Shown: positions 9,824 through 19,397, numbered from the stretch's first letter. The stretch: DNA of 64,000 nt from Aliiglaciecola sp041538045 (GCF_041538045.1 NZ_JBGOSE010000013.1:36846-100845), one strand, 5' to 3'. Notes: a model not told the origin generated them from the letters alone. Numbers and translations are program-made.

Positions 9824-10783
9824 ATGATGGCTATGTATGAAGCCCTTCAGCAATCCGGTTTTTTACCTTTATTGGTAATCATAACCGCCTTGCTATTAGA
9901 GTGGTTGATTCCGTGGCCAGAAAAAGCACATCCCTTGACTTTATTGCGGCTGATGGCGACCAACCTAGCTGCAAGAGTCAACCCGAAAGCCCCAAGAAGT
10001 CCTGCACAGCAGCGTATTTCTGGTAGTTTGGCTATCATCGTACTGTTGGCTCCAATACTGGTTATCATTTCGATACCATTATTTCTTGCAGAATATCCGC
10101 TTTTTTTTGACGCCGTGATGTTATTTGTGGCCATTCAGTTTCAACCCGTGCGGCGTCATTTCAAAGGGCTACAAAAGGCTTTAAAGTCAGAAAAAAAGCA
10201 TTTGGCGAGACATCATTTAAATGAAATTGTGCTACGCGATACAAGCACCCTTTCACCCATGGGAATTGCAAAAGCTGCTATAGAATCATTAAACCAGCGA
10301 TTTATATATCATCAAATAGCCGTCATATTTTGGTACTTATTAGGCGGAGGACTACTAGCCTTAATCATTCGTATATTATTTGAGTTAAATCAAATTTGGA
10401 ATATGAAGCTCCCAAAAAACCGTCAGTTTGGCCTCCCTATCGCATTAGTGACTCAATTATTTTGTTTCCTACCCCAGCTCATCTTCACCTTGATCTTTTT
10501 AGTCTCGTCTAACCCAGCGGGGGTATGTAAAGGCGTTAAATCCGTTCCCCAAAAAGCAAACATCAATAGTTATATTAAAGCGGTTATTGGTGGTGGTTTG
10601 GGTCTGCAACTAGGTGGCCCAGCTATCTATCAAAGCATTAAAGTTCGCTCACCCCGGGTTGGCGCAAGTCGAGAAGTCCGTTACGCCGACTTACAACGAA
10701 GCTGGCAAGCAATGAACCAAAGCTTATTGATTTTGTTAACCGTCATTGGCTTAATCTTGGCTGTCATCTATAAATTAAATTAA
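9824..10783 (+). CDS. CbiB/CobD-like cobalamin biosynthesis membrane protein, divergent
   Basis: An integral membrane protein of about 319 residues with roughly five hydrophobic segments. The central SPMGIAKAAIESLNQRF...FWYLLGG block resembles the conserved core of CbiB/CobD, which attaches the aminopropanol arm in adenosylcobamide synthesis. Several acidic residues expected around that block are absent and no other cobalamin gene is present, so its activity may differ. I start at the ATG at 9824, just after mtnN; an in-frame start 33 bases upstream would overlap mtnN. The mtnN neighbourhood hints at a role linked to SAM or deoxyadenosine metabolism. Confidence 0.7.
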   Translation: MMAMYEALQQSGFLPLLVIITALLLEWLIPWPEKAHPLTLLRLMATNLAARVNPKAPRSPAQQRISGSLAIIVLLAPILVIISIPLFLAEYPLFFDAVMLFVAIQFQPVRRHFKGLQKALKSEKKHLARHHLNEIVLRDTSTLSPMGIAKAAIESLNQRFIYHQIAVIFWYLLGGGLLALIIRILFELNQIWNMKLPKNRQFGLPIALVTQLFCFLPQLIFTLIFLVSSNPAGVCKGVKSVPQKANINSYIKAVIGGGLGLQLGGPAIYQSIKVRSPRVGASREVRYADLQRSWQAMNQSLLILLTVIGLILAVIYKLN

Positions 10784-10935
10784 CTGCTCTTTTTACGAAT
10801 TCCTTTCCTATAATGTTTACTAACACAATTAAACAGGCTGTAGTTTAATTTACCAGTTAATAATAAAAGCCTATACTTTAATAATTACATTATAAAAACG
10901 ACTTACCTTTCACTTTAGTTAAATCGGAAGTTTAT

Positions 10936-12327
10936 ATGAATCAAGAAAATCATGTCATGGTTACCGGCGATTATAAAGTCGCAGATATTAATTTAGCGGC
11001 TTGGGGACGCAAAGAACTCGCCATTGCTGAAAGCGAAATGCCCGCATTGATGAAGATCCGCGAAAAATATCGAGCCTCTCAACCTTTAAAAGGCGCTAAT
11101 ATTCTCGGTTGCATACATATGACGATTCAAACCGGAGTACTCATAGAGACCTTAGTGGATTTAGGTGCCAATGTCCGTTGGTCTTCTTGCAATATTTTTT
11201 CTACTCAAGACCAAGCGGCAGCGGCGATTGTTGCTGCAGGAGTGCCGGTATACGCTTGGAAAGGTGAAACAGAAGAAGAATACGAGTGGTGTTTGGAGCA
11301 AACCATATTAAAAGATGGTTCACCTTGGAAAGCGAACATGGTTCTGGATGATGGCGGTGATTTAACCCAAATGCTCCACGATAAGTACCCTGAGGTGTTA
11401 AATAATGTTCACGGCATCACAGAAGAAACCACCACAGGGGTTCATCGCCTATTAGAAATGTTAGAAGCAGGTACCCTTAAAGTCCCTGCAATTAACGTGA
11501 ATGATTCGGTCACTAAATCCAAAAATGACAATAAATATGGATGTCGGCATAGTCTAAATGATGCCATTAAGCGAGCAATAGACCATTTAATGGCGGGTAA
11601 AAAAGCACTGGTCATCGGCTATGGTGATGTAGGCAAAGGCTCTTCCCAGTCACTTCGGCAAGAGGGAATGATTGTGCGGGTAGCCGAAGTTGACCCAATA
11701 TGTGCCATGCAAGCCTGTATGGATGGGTTTGAACTAGTTTCTCCTTATATTGACGGTAACAATAGCGGTAAAATTGAAGATATTGACACTTCGTTACTCA
11801 GTACCATCGATTTAGTCGTCACCACCACGGGTAATGTGAATGTATGTGACTCCAACATTCTACAATCGCTTAAATCCGGTGCTGTGGTTTGTAACATCGG
11901 GCATTTTGATAATGAAATCGATACAGCTTTTATGCGTAAAAATTGGCGTTGGGATGAAATTAAACCACAAGTTCATAAAGTCTTTAGAAGCGAAGATGAA
12001 CAGGATCACCTGATTTTATTATCTGAGGGACGTTTGGTTAATTTAGGTAATGCCACCGGTCACCCTTCTCGGATCATGGATGGATCTTTTGCGAACCAAG
12101 TGTTAGCCCAAATTCTGTTGTTTGAACAAGGTTATGCAAACCTAAACGATAGCGAAAAAGCTCAACTATTACGGGTAGAGGTTCTGCCGAAACATCTTGA
12201 TGAAGAAGTCGCCAGATATATGGTGGAAGGTTTTGGTGGGGTAATCACCAAATTAACCCAACAACAAGCAGATTACATCAATGTTCCCCCAAATGGCCCT
12301 TATAAAAACGATGCTTATCGCTATTAA
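10936..12327 (+). CDS. ahcY: Adenosylhomocysteinase (SAH hydrolase)
   Basis: Reversibly hydrolyses S-adenosylhomocysteine to homocysteine and adenosine, recycling the methyl cycle. Visible motifs are NVHGITEETTTGVHR, NVNDSVTKSKNDNKYGCRHS with the catalytic Lys/Asp/Asn, the NAD motif GYGDVGKGS (about residue 226) and the C-terminal DAYRY end with its conserved Lys and Tyr. The length of 463 residues is normal. I looked for a SAH riboswitch in the 152-base AT-rich upstream gap and found none. A stable hairpin follows the gene. Together with mtnN this gives the cell two routes for SAH disposal. Confidence 0.96.
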   Translation: MNQENHVMVTGDYKVADINLAAWGRKELAIAESEMPALMKIREKYRASQPLKGANILGCIHMTIQTGVLIETLVDLGANVRWSSCNIFSTQDQAAAAIVAAGVPVYAWKGETEEEYEWCLEQTILKDGSPWKANMVLDDGGDLTQMLHDKYPEVLNNVHGITEETTTGVHRLLEMLEAGTLKVPAINVNDSVTKSKNDNKYGCRHSLNDAIKRAIDHLMAGKKALVIGYGDVGKGSSQSLRQEGMIVRVAEVDPICAMQACMDGFELVSPYIDGNNSGKIEDIDTSLLSTIDLVVTTTGNVNVCDSNILQSLKSGAVVCNIGHFDNEIDTAFMRKNWRWDEIKPQVHKVFRSEDEQDHLILLSEGRLVNLGNATGHPSRIMDGSFANQVLAQILLFEQGYANLNDSEKAQLLRVEVLPKHLDEEVARYMVEGFGGVITKLTQQQADYINVPPNGPYKNDAYRY

Positions 12328-12364
12328 TCTAAACTTTAAGCACTTTTAACACAAAAACACACCG

Positions 12365-12400
12365 ACTGACTGTTATTTGCAACACTCAATAACAGTCAGT
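12365..12400. repeat. Perfect 13-bp inverted repeat downstream of ahcY
   Basis: ACTGACTGTTATT (12365-12377) pairs perfectly with AATAACAGTCAGT (12388-12400) around a 10-base loop. No T-run follows, so it may be a Rho-dependent or mRNA-stabilising 3' structure rather than a classic terminator. Confidence 0.6.
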
Positions 12401-12503
12401 TATAAACCAACTTTAGTCTAATTCCTTGCATCCCATATTTGAAAACTCTTGTTAAGTGCTATTATTAACATACTGAAATCTGAAACTTATAACCCAAAGA
12501 GAA

Positions 12504-12944
12504 ATGATGACGGTATACTCAGGAAGAGATAGATATGCGAGTTACAGCTTATCCTACAAAGACAGGATATTAACCGGTGTTGTCACTGGCCCCATTGGAG
12601 TTCAATTAGCTACTCAGTACGATCGTGACCTGAGCAAAATTTTGGATTCCATACCAGATAAATATTTTGCATATGTCGGCGACTTTTCTGCGTGTCAGGC
12701 CTACACTGATGACGCAACTGGTGTCGTCCACCTAACTCATCAAAAGACAGAACAAGCGGGCTGCATAGTAGATGCTTATTGCATGGGAACCGCTTTATCA
12801 AGAGAACAAATTCGACGTATTCGCGAGGATGCTAATAATCCAACATCGTTGGACGATAGAATTTTTGATGATTATCAACAATGTGTCAGTTTCGTTCACT
12901 CAGTGTTAAAACAATTAGAGTCCACCAGTGAAACCAATCAATAA
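12504..12944 (+). CDS. Hypothetical protein, possibly STAS-like
   Basis: A 146-residue soluble protein without a signal peptide; a purine-rich AAAGAGAA precedes paired ATG codons. The alternating strand-helix pattern (ILTGVVTGPIG..., YFAYVGDFSACQAY, then a helix REQIRRIREDAN) recalls small STAS/SpoIIAA-like domains, but this is only a resemblance. The stop codon overlaps the start of the GNAT gene by 17 bases, so the two are translationally coupled, and an FAD oxidoreductase gene follows on the same strand. I cannot assign a function. Confidence 0.65.
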   Translation: MMTVYSGRDRYASYSLSYKDRILTGVVTGPIGVQLATQYDRDLSKILDSIPDKYFAYVGDFSACQAYTDDATGVVHLTHQKTEQAGCIVDAYCMGTALSREQIRRIREDANNPTSLDDRIFDDYQQCVSFVHSVLKQLESTSETNQ

Positions 12945-13506
12945 CCATGAAATTCAATTTTGTTCCCTAGAACCCTGTCACTTCGAACGCGTTTTAGCAT
13001 TAGGCAATCATGTTCATGGAGACAATTATCTCAATGAGGAAGGCTTAGAAAAACTCTTCACTCAATCCTTTCAAAATAACGTAAACGCAAGTTTCGTGTC
13101 TCTAAAAGGAGACAAAATAATTGGATTCAGACTAACAATAGCTGCAAACAATTGGCAACCCGATGAATGGTGTACACCACTTCAATGGAATACTCCTGCA
13201 GAGCAAGTTTGTTACTTCAAGTGCAATACCGTAGATAGCAACTACCGTGGGGCGGGTATTGGTTCGAAACTACTATCTTTATCCATTCAAAAAGCGCAAG
13301 AACAAGGGGCTTCGGCCGGTCTGGCACACATTTGGCTTGCAAGCCCAGGCAATAGCGCGTTTAGGTATTTTTCTAAATGTGGCGGAAAGTTAATTAAGCG
13401 GCATCCTGGAAAATGGCAATCTAGCTGTTTCGAAGATGGGTATATATGCCCAATTTGCAACGAATCCTGTGAATGCGTTGCCGCTGAGATGCTTTTAAAT
13501 TTCTAG
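12928..13506 (+). CDS. GNAT-family N-acetyltransferase with cysteine-rich tail
   Basis: A 192-residue protein with a GNAT core. The acetyl-CoA pyrophosphate loop is seen as NYRGAGIGSKLL (about residues 106-117, pattern R-G-x-G-I-G). The GTG start at 12928 lies inside the preceding gene, and no later in-frame start is convincing. The C-terminus holds CPICNESCEC, a four-cysteine cluster that could bind zinc and is unusual for a small GNAT enzyme. The substrate is unknown; the adjacent amine-oxidase-like gene suggests a polyamine or amino-acid-like amine (inference). Confidence 0.75.
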   Translation: MKPINNHEIQFCSLEPCHFERVLALGNHVHGDNYLNEEGLEKLFTQSFQNNVNASFVSLKGDKIIGFRLTIAANNWQPDEWCTPLQWNTPAEQVCYFKCNTVDSNYRGAGIGSKLLSLSIQKAQEQGASAGLAHIWLASPGNSAFRYFSKCGGKLIKRHPGKWQSSCFEDGYICPICNESCECVAAEMLLNF

Positions 13507-13638
13507 CACTTTTATTCTTGAGTTTGCTAACACGTAATAAAGAAGACAAATAATTTGATCTTAATGTACGTGTTCTCCCTAGTAATTTGAAACTCAATTT
13601 TTTGTAAGCGACACATGACAATAAGTATTTAATCAAAT

Positions 13639-14970
13639 ATGTATGATCCTATCGTTGAACCATATCCCAAATCTTATCAGCAATACCCAAATTCATATTG
13701 GGCTAACAGTATCGAAAAATTTCCAGAAACCACATCTTTAGTCAATGATATACAAGCAGATATTGCTATTATTGGCGCAGGGTATACAGGCCTTTCTTCC
13801 GCATATCACTTAGCTAAGAAATATGGTAAATCAGTGGTAGTAATTGATGCCAATGAGCCTGGTTGGGGATGCAGCGGTCGAAACGCGGGCTTTGTCTTGC
13901 CTGGCACAGGTCGCCTTTCTTTATTCGATATGGAAAATAAATGGGGGGAAGCCACAGCTCAAGGTGTTTTCCATGAATACATGACTTCCATTGACACTGT
14001 TAACGATCTTATCGAGCAGGGAAATATAGACTGTGACAAAACCGCTGGCGGCTACCTAAAGCTGGCTCACAAGAGAACCAAAGTTGAAACATTAAGGAAG
14101 CAGGCCGACAAATTAAGGGAACGTTATGGTGAGTCCGTTAAGTTTATTTGCAGCCAAGATGTCAGCAACTCATTTTTGAGAAGTGGCAACATGTATGGTG
14201 GTATCTATTTTGACAAAAGCTTTGCCGTTAACCCTATGAAATTAGTTTTAGGCTATTATGAAATGGCAAGTAAAGCCGGCGTTAAAGTATTCTCAAACTC
14301 GCCGGTCAAAAAATGGCAACAAAAATCTAATCATCATTGTTTGTATACTCAAAATGGTCGAGTAACCGCTGAAAAGGTGATTATTGCCACTAATGGATAT
14401 ACTGGCACTAAAATGCACAAGCTCGTTAATCATCGTCACTTCCCTGTACTATCTAGCATTATTGTAACTCGCCCGCTAACCGACTCTGAACTTAGCAGTA
14501 TTGGTCTTAAAACTGGCTTGATGGCAATGGATACTCGCAGAATGAAATATTACTATCGACTGTTACCGGACAATAGAATTCTATTTGGAGGTCGTGGCGC
14601 TATTCAAGGTAAGAATGCCGATAAACCTATCATCAAAAAGCGCTTGTTAGACGGCCTGAAGAATACTTTCCCTGTGTTAAGTACAGTTGAGGTTGAGCAT
14701 TTTTGGAGTGGCTGGGTGAGCGCCACTTACGACAATTATCCTCGAATCAATCACAGTGATGACAAAGGTATTTATTATTCAATGGGATATTGTGGTTCTG
14801 GACTGGCCTTTTCCACATTGGCTGGAAAACGTTTAGCTCAAAGTATTTGTGAACCTGAAAGTTTACCAGACTTGCCATTCTGGCAAAGCCAGCTTCCAAA
14901 GTTTCCATTTGCCCAATTTCGACGAGCTGGACTCGGCGCTTACTACGCTTTCGCTTCACTTAGAGATTAG
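13639..14970 (+). CDS. FAD-dependent oxidoreductase, DAO/PuuB-like
   Basis: A 443-residue D-amino-acid-oxidase-fold flavoenzyme. The dinucleotide motif IIGAGYTGLSSAYHLA lies near residues 44-59, the GWGCSGRNAGFV block that packs against FAD near residues 84-95, and a C-terminal YCGSGLAFSTLAGKRLA segment closes the fold. This arrangement and the N-terminal YPNSYWANS extension match gamma-glutamylputrescine oxidase (PuuB) and related amine oxidases. No other puu gene is present, so the substrate is open. It is probably cotranscribed with the orphan and GNAT genes, with a 132-base gap before it. Confidence 0.8.
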   Translation: MYDPIVEPYPKSYQQYPNSYWANSIEKFPETTSLVNDIQADIAIIGAGYTGLSSAYHLAKKYGKSVVVIDANEPGWGCSGRNAGFVLPGTGRLSLFDMENKWGEATAQGVFHEYMTSIDTVNDLIEQGNIDCDKTAGGYLKLAHKRTKVETLRKQADKLRERYGESVKFICSQDVSNSFLRSGNMYGGIYFDKSFAVNPMKLVLGYYEMASKAGVKVFSNSPVKKWQQKSNHHCLYTQNGRVTAEKVIIATNGYTGTKMHKLVNHRHFPVLSSIIVTRPLTDSELSSIGLKTGLMAMDTRRMKYYYRLLPDNRILFGGRGAIQGKNADKPIIKKRLLDGLKNTFPVLSTVEVEHFWSGWVSATYDNYPRINHSDDKGIYYSMGYCGSGLAFSTLAGKRLAQSICEPESLPDLPFWQSQLPKFPFAQFRRAGLGAYYAFASLRD

Positions 14971-14978
14971 AAAACTCA

Positions 14979-15021
14979 GCGCTCACTAGCTAACAACGAC
15001 AATTATGTTTCTAGTGAGTGC
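14979..15021. repeat. Imperfect inverted repeat between convergent genes
   Basis: GCGCTCACTAG (14979-14989) pairs with CTAGTGAGTGC (15011-15021) with one weak pair and a loop of about 21 bases. It sits between two convergent genes (FAD oxidoreductase and tyrS) and may act as a shared transcript end, though there is no T-run. Confidence 0.4.
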
Positions 15022-15060
15022 CTAATTAGCGATTGCACCTAGCATTAAGGTAGATAAAAT

Positions 15061-16260
15061 TTAATCTACGGTTACTTTCGCAAATTTGCGTTTACCTACC
15101 TGATAAACCCCTTCGCTATTGCGAGAGATCAATAAGCGCGTATCTTCAACTTTATTACCATCAATTTTAACAGCACCTTGTTTAATCATACGCATAGCTT
15201 CAGACGTAGAACCCACTAAGTTTGCTTCTTTTAATAGATTAGCGATGGGCATGCCTTCGCCTTCACCAGCTATTGTAACTTCGAGAATATCGTCCGGAAT
15301 GGCATTTTTTTGGAATCGTTGGATAAAGTCTTGATGAGCTCCTTCGGCTGCTTCCTGAGAGTGAAAACGGGCTATAATTTCTTTCGCCAATTCAATCTTT
15401 ATATCTCTCGGGTTAGCTCCCCCCTCAACAGACTCTTTCAATTGTGCAATGTCACTAAGGGGTCTAAAACTTAGCAAATCAAAATAACGCCACATGAGTT
15501 CATCGGAAATAGACATAATTTTGCCAAACATATCGTTAGGTGTATCAGTTATGCCAATATAATTACCTAATGATTTCGACATCTTTTGTACGCCATCCAA
15601 ACCTTCAAGTAGTGGCATCATTAACACAGTCTGTTGTGACTGACCTTCAGATTTTTGTAGCTCGCGTCCCATCAACAAATTAAATCGCTGGTCGGTCCCA
15701 CCCAGTTCTACGTCAGATTGCAATGCCACTGAATCCCAGCCTTGTACTAGAGGATACAGAAATTCATGAATTGCGATAGGTTGGCCATTGTTATAACGCT
15801 TTTTGAAGTCGTCTCTTTCTAGCATGCGAGCGACAGTTTGTCTTGCGGCCAACTTAATTAAACCCGCTGCACCTAATTTATCCATCCACTCTGAATTAAA
15901 CCGTACGGTGGTTTTCTCAGGGTCGAGAATTTTAAACACTTGCTCTTTATAGGTTTCAGCGTTAGCGATAATTTCTTCTCGACTCAGCGGTTTTCTAGTT
16001 ACATTCTTACCAGTTGGATCACCGATCATGCCGGTAAAGTCACCGATTAAGAAAATAATCTCATGACCGAACTCCTGAAACGTTCGAAGTTTATTGATTA
16101 AGACGGTGTGGCCTAGATGCAAATCGGGTGCAGTAGGATCAAAGCCAGCTTTAATTTTTAGAGGTTTGCCCTCTTTTAACTTGGCAATGAGTTCTTCTTC
16201 GATCAAAATTTCGTCCGCTCCGCGCTTAATCTCACGAATTGCGTCCTGCCAATTTGTCAT
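15061..16260 (-). CDS. tyrS: Tyrosyl-tRNA synthetase
   Basis: Charges tRNA-Tyr in the cytoplasm. The class I signatures are present: HLGH near residue 48 and KMSKS near residue 230. A C-terminal S4 RNA-binding domain follows (NLLKEANLVGSTSEAMRMIKQGAVKIDG, about residues 337-364). The length of 399 residues and motif spacing fit the bacterial TyrS form common in gammaproteobacteria. It is monocistronic and divergent from the M23 peptidase gene. Confidence 0.97.
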   Translation of the reverse strand: MTNWQDAIREIKRGADEILIEEELIAKLKEGKPLKIKAGFDPTAPDLHLGHTVLINKLRTFQEFGHEIIFLIGDFTGMIGDPTGKNVTRKPLSREEIIANAETYKEQVFKILDPEKTTVRFNSEWMDKLGAAGLIKLAARQTVARMLERDDFKKRYNNGQPIAIHEFLYPLVQGWDSVALQSDVELGGTDQRFNLLMGRELQKSEGQSQQTVLMMPLLEGLDGVQKMSKSLGNYIGITDTPNDMFGKIMSISDELMWRYFDLLSFRPLSDIAQLKESVEGGANPRDIKIELAKEIIARFHSQEAAEGAHQDFIQRFQKNAIPDDILEVTIAGEGEGMPIANLLKEANLVGSTSEAMRMIKQGAVKIDGNKVEDTRLLISRNSEGVYQVGKRKFAKVTVD

Positions 16261-16470
16261 TTTGCTACCTCAATTTTAACACATTAGTTTTTATCAGCCG
16301 CGCATTTTACCCATGCAGAGTCGATAGTGAAAGGAATTCTGTATATTTTTATATAATCATGTATCCTGTAACATGCTCATATAACTGGTTATTTTTCGAC
16401 CTCAAACTAGAAAAGTAACTAAAATCGTTATATTCTCAACTTAGCTAACTAATTAGAGACATTCGTTACA

Positions 16471-17766
16471 GTGGTACAAAGAACTTTAAAACGCTTACCA
16501 ACCAAACACAAAGCCTTATTATCTGGCTTTGCGTTATTCTTCTTACTCTTGTTATTCATCCCGACTGAATCTGCTAAAGCATCCAAAAACAGTCAAATTT
16601 TAGAAGTGGGTAAACGCTACGACGTACCACTTATCGTAAATACCCCAAAACAATTAGCACAAGCTTTAGATGATGAGCCTTTGCAATGGCAAACATTTAA
16701 AGTGACTAAAGGCGACACCTTAGCAAAAATTTTTAAACGAGCTAAACTGACCCCTCAAGAAACCTATTATGTAAGTAATGCTGGCAAAGACGCGAAAAGA
16801 CTACTGAAAATGCGCCCCGGTCAAAGTTTGCAACTATTAATCGACGATCAAGGAAAACTTGAATCTTTAAGCTACGAGCTATCTGCTACGCAAACCTTAC
16901 ATATTAAACGTCAAGAAGCGAATAGCTTTGCAAGTAGCATTGAGAGTAAACAGCTGGACACACGTTTAAATTATGCCCAGGGTGAAATAAAAAATAACTT
17001 TTGGAATGCCGCAGTAAAAGCCAATTTATCAGAAAAACATATTATGAGTTTAGCTGGTATTTTTGGTTGGGATATCGACTTCGCTTTAGGCTTGCGTGAA
17101 GGTGATAGCTTTAACGTGGTATTTGAAGAACATTTTGTCGACGGTGAATATGTTGAAAGCGGAAAAATAGTCGCTGCAGAATTTATCAATCAGGGTGAAG
17201 CGTTCACTGCCATATTATATGACGATGGTAACTACTACACACCTGAAGGACGAAGTATGCGCAAGAGCTTTTTGCGTGCCCCAGTCAATTTTAAATACAT
17301 AAGCTCAAGTTTTAAGAAACGACGATTCCATCCCGTTCAGAAACGCTGGAAAGCCCACAGGGGTGTTGATTATGCCGCTAACAAAGGTACGCCAGTCATT
17401 GCCGCAGGTGACGGTAAAGTGATTCGTTCGACCTATGACAAATACAATGGCAACCACGTGTTTATTCAGCACGGTGAAAAATATGTGACCAAATACTTGC
17501 ACTTCACCAAACGAGCCGTAAAAAAAGGGCAAACAGTAAAACAAGGACAGCTAATTGGTTACGTAGGTTCTACTGGATTAGCTTCAGGCCCACATTTACA
17601 TTATGAATTTTTGGTGAACGGAGTACACAGAAATCCGCGTACTGTGACCTTACCTAAAGCGCAGCCAATTGCAAAATCGAAAGCGGCGCAATTTGCAAAG
17701 ATTGCAGAAAAACGAGTGAGTCAACTTAACAACACAAAACGAATTATGCTTGCAATAAACCGTTAG
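16471..17766 (+). CDS. M23-family murein endopeptidase, MepM-like
   Basis: A 431-residue envelope protein. A membrane anchor or signal segment lies at residues 16-32 (LLSGFALFFLLLLFIP), then a LysM/OapA-like region (FKVTKGDTLAKIFKRA, about residues 77-92) and a C-terminal LytM/M23 domain. The zinc ligands are visible as H-x3-D in HRGVD near residue 295 and HLH in SGPHLHYEF near residue 376, so it should cleave peptidoglycan crosslinks. The start codon is GTG. The next gene, anmK, recycles anhydro-MurNAc 13 bases downstream, giving a cell-wall turnover operon. Confidence 0.92.
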   Translation: MVQRTLKRLPTKHKALLSGFALFFLLLLFIPTESAKASKNSQILEVGKRYDVPLIVNTPKQLAQALDDEPLQWQTFKVTKGDTLAKIFKRAKLTPQETYYVSNAGKDAKRLLKMRPGQSLQLLIDDQGKLESLSYELSATQTLHIKRQEANSFASSIESKQLDTRLNYAQGEIKNNFWNAAVKANLSEKHIMSLAGIFGWDIDFALGLREGDSFNVVFEEHFVDGEYVESGKIVAAEFINQGEAFTAILYDDGNYYTPEGRSMRKSFLRAPVNFKYISSSFKKRRFHPVQKRWKAHRGVDYAANKGTPVIAAGDGKVIRSTYDKYNGNHVFIQHGEKYVTKYLHFTKRAVKKGQTVKQGQLIGYVGSTGLASGPHLHYEFLVNGVHRNPRTVTLPKAQPIAKSKAAQFAKIAEKRVSQLNNTKRIMLAINR

Positions 17767-17779
17767 AATTAGGAGCATT

Positions 17780-18892
17780 ATGTCAAACCTTTACGTAGGC
17801 TTGATGTCTGGCACCAGTATGGATGGTGTTGATGTAGCGCTAGTAGACTTTTCCAAAATTAAACCCACTATCATAGATAGTAAAACCTATGACTACCCTC
17901 CTGAATTAGTGCGCACATTAAACTCATTGTGCGCCAGTGCTACCAATGAAGTAGTGGCTATGGGACAGGCTGACCGCCAAGTTGCAGAAGCGTTTGCCCA
18001 TGCAGTCAATGATATTATGTTAAAAAACGAAATACCAGCCTCCAAAATCGCAGCAATTGGTTCTCACGGACAAACCATTCGACATCATCCAAGTGGTAAT
18101 AATGGATTTACCCTCCAAATTGGCGATCCGAATAGTATAGCCGTATTGACGGGCATCGATGTTATTGCTGACTTTAGACGCAAAGACATTGCATTGGGCG
18201 GCCAAGGAGCGCCTTTAACACCTGCATTTCATCAAGCTGTATTTCGTCATTATCTTCATTCGAGGGTCATTCTCAATATTGGTGGCATTGCGAATATTAC
18301 TCATATTCCCAGTGATGCTAAGCAACCTGTAGTAGGATTTGATACCGGACCTGGCAATACTTTAATGGATGCATGGTGCAAAAAACACTTGAATCAGGCT
18401 TATGATGCTAATGGATCTTGGGCAGCAAAAGGAAGTCACGACGCTCAACTTTTGCAGAAATTACTCAATGAGCCATTTTTTGCTTTACCCGCGCCGAAAA
18501 GTACCGGCAGAGAATTATTCCACTTGCAGTGGTTAGAGCAACACCTTGCTGACTACGCTAAAAATGTATCCAGTGAATGTGTACAAGCCACCCTTGCCAT
18601 GCTGACAGCCTGTTCTATTGCACAACAAGTTAATCAGCTTCAAGGCGTTGAAGAAGTCTTCGTTTGTGGTGGTGGAGCAAAGAATGACTTCTTAATGGAG
18701 TGCATAGAAAACGAATTAGTTGAAACTGATCTATATACAACAGACGATTTAGGCATCTCAGCCGATAGTGTTGAAGCGGTGGCGTTTGCTTGGCTAGCAT
18801 ATGCCTTCAATCAAGACATGCCAGGGAATTTACCTTCGGTTACCGGAGCTAGTCGTCCAGCTGTTTTAGGCGGCTATTTTCCTGCCCATTAA
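17780..18892 (+). CDS. anmK: Anhydro-N-acetylmuramic acid kinase
   Basis: Phosphorylates 1,6-anhydro-MurNAc to MurNAc-6-phosphate during peptidoglycan recycling. The N-terminal YVGLMSGTSMDGVDVALVD is the family signature with the ATP-phosphate loop, and GSHGQTIRHHP, DFRRKDIALGGQGAPL, GFDTGPGN and VCGGGAKN follow in the correct order. The length of 370 residues is normal. RBS AGGAGC precedes the start. It follows the M23 peptidase gene after 13 bases, a common pairing that links wall cleavage with fragment salvage. Confidence 0.97.
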   Translation: MSNLYVGLMSGTSMDGVDVALVDFSKIKPTIIDSKTYDYPPELVRTLNSLCASATNEVVAMGQADRQVAEAFAHAVNDIMLKNEIPASKIAAIGSHGQTIRHHPSGNNGFTLQIGDPNSIAVLTGIDVIADFRRKDIALGGQGAPLTPAFHQAVFRHYLHSRVILNIGGIANITHIPSDAKQPVVGFDTGPGNTLMDAWCKKHLNQAYDANGSWAAKGSHDAQLLQKLLNEPFFALPAPKSTGRELFHLQWLEQHLADYAKNVSSECVQATLAMLTACSIAQQVNQLQGVEEVFVCGGGAKNDFLMECIENELVETDLYTTDDLGISADSVEAVAFAWLAYAFNQDMPGNLPSVTGASRPAVLGGYFPAH

Positions 18893-18920
18893 CAACTCTC
18901 AACTAAGTTGAAGATATAAA

Positions 18921-19397
18921 GTGAAAAGCCCAAAACGAATTTTAGATAAAATAGACTTAGACATTTTGGCTGCCATGTACGCGGATCCTAGTTTAACCAA
19001 TAAAGACATCGCCATGAAAGTTAATTTAGCACCGTCTTCAAGTTTGGAAAGGATTAAAAAGTTACAGGCAGATGGCATTATCGAAACCTTGAATATGCAA
19101 GTTAACTTAAATGCTCTTGGTGGACATATTCAAGCAATGATTTCGGTGCGTTTGAAAGATCATAACCGTGCTACCGTGGATAACTTCCAAAAATCTCTGC
19201 TCCCAATGCCTGAAGTGTTAAATGTATTTCATCTGGGAGGAGAAAATGATTTTTTTGTGCATGTCACTGTTGCAGACTCCACTCACCTTAGAGACTTCAT
19301 ATTTAACGCGATTACCGCAAGACAAGAGGTGAGTCATGTGGAAACCGCTTTGGTATACGAACACCAAGTCAGCCAAACCTTGCCTAATTTTACATAG
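18921..19397 (+). CDS. Lrp/AsnC-family transcriptional regulator
   Basis: A 158-residue regulator starting with GTG. The N-terminal helix-turn-helix covers LDLDILAAMYADPSLTNKDIAMKVNLAPSSSLERIKKL (about residues 11-50 in several pieces). The C-terminal RAM/AsnC ligand domain follows, with a GGENDFFVHVTV strand typical of the effector-binding fold. It converges on a PLP-enzyme gene and may control that amino-acid-metabolism gene or the divergent dehydrogenase gene; this is inference from proximity. Confidence 0.9.
   Translation: MKSPKRILDKIDLDILAAMYADPSLTNKDIAMKVNLAPSSSLERIKKLQADGIIETLNMQVNLNALGGHIQAMISVRLKDHNRATVDNFQKSLLPMPEVLNVFHLGGENDFFVHVTVADSTHLRDFIFNAITARQEVSHVETALVYEHQVSQTLPNFT

Noticed and set aside
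10784..10935. Possible SAH riboswitch upstream of ahcY
   Set aside because: The region is AT-rich and lacks the GC-rich paired core of SAH riboswitches.
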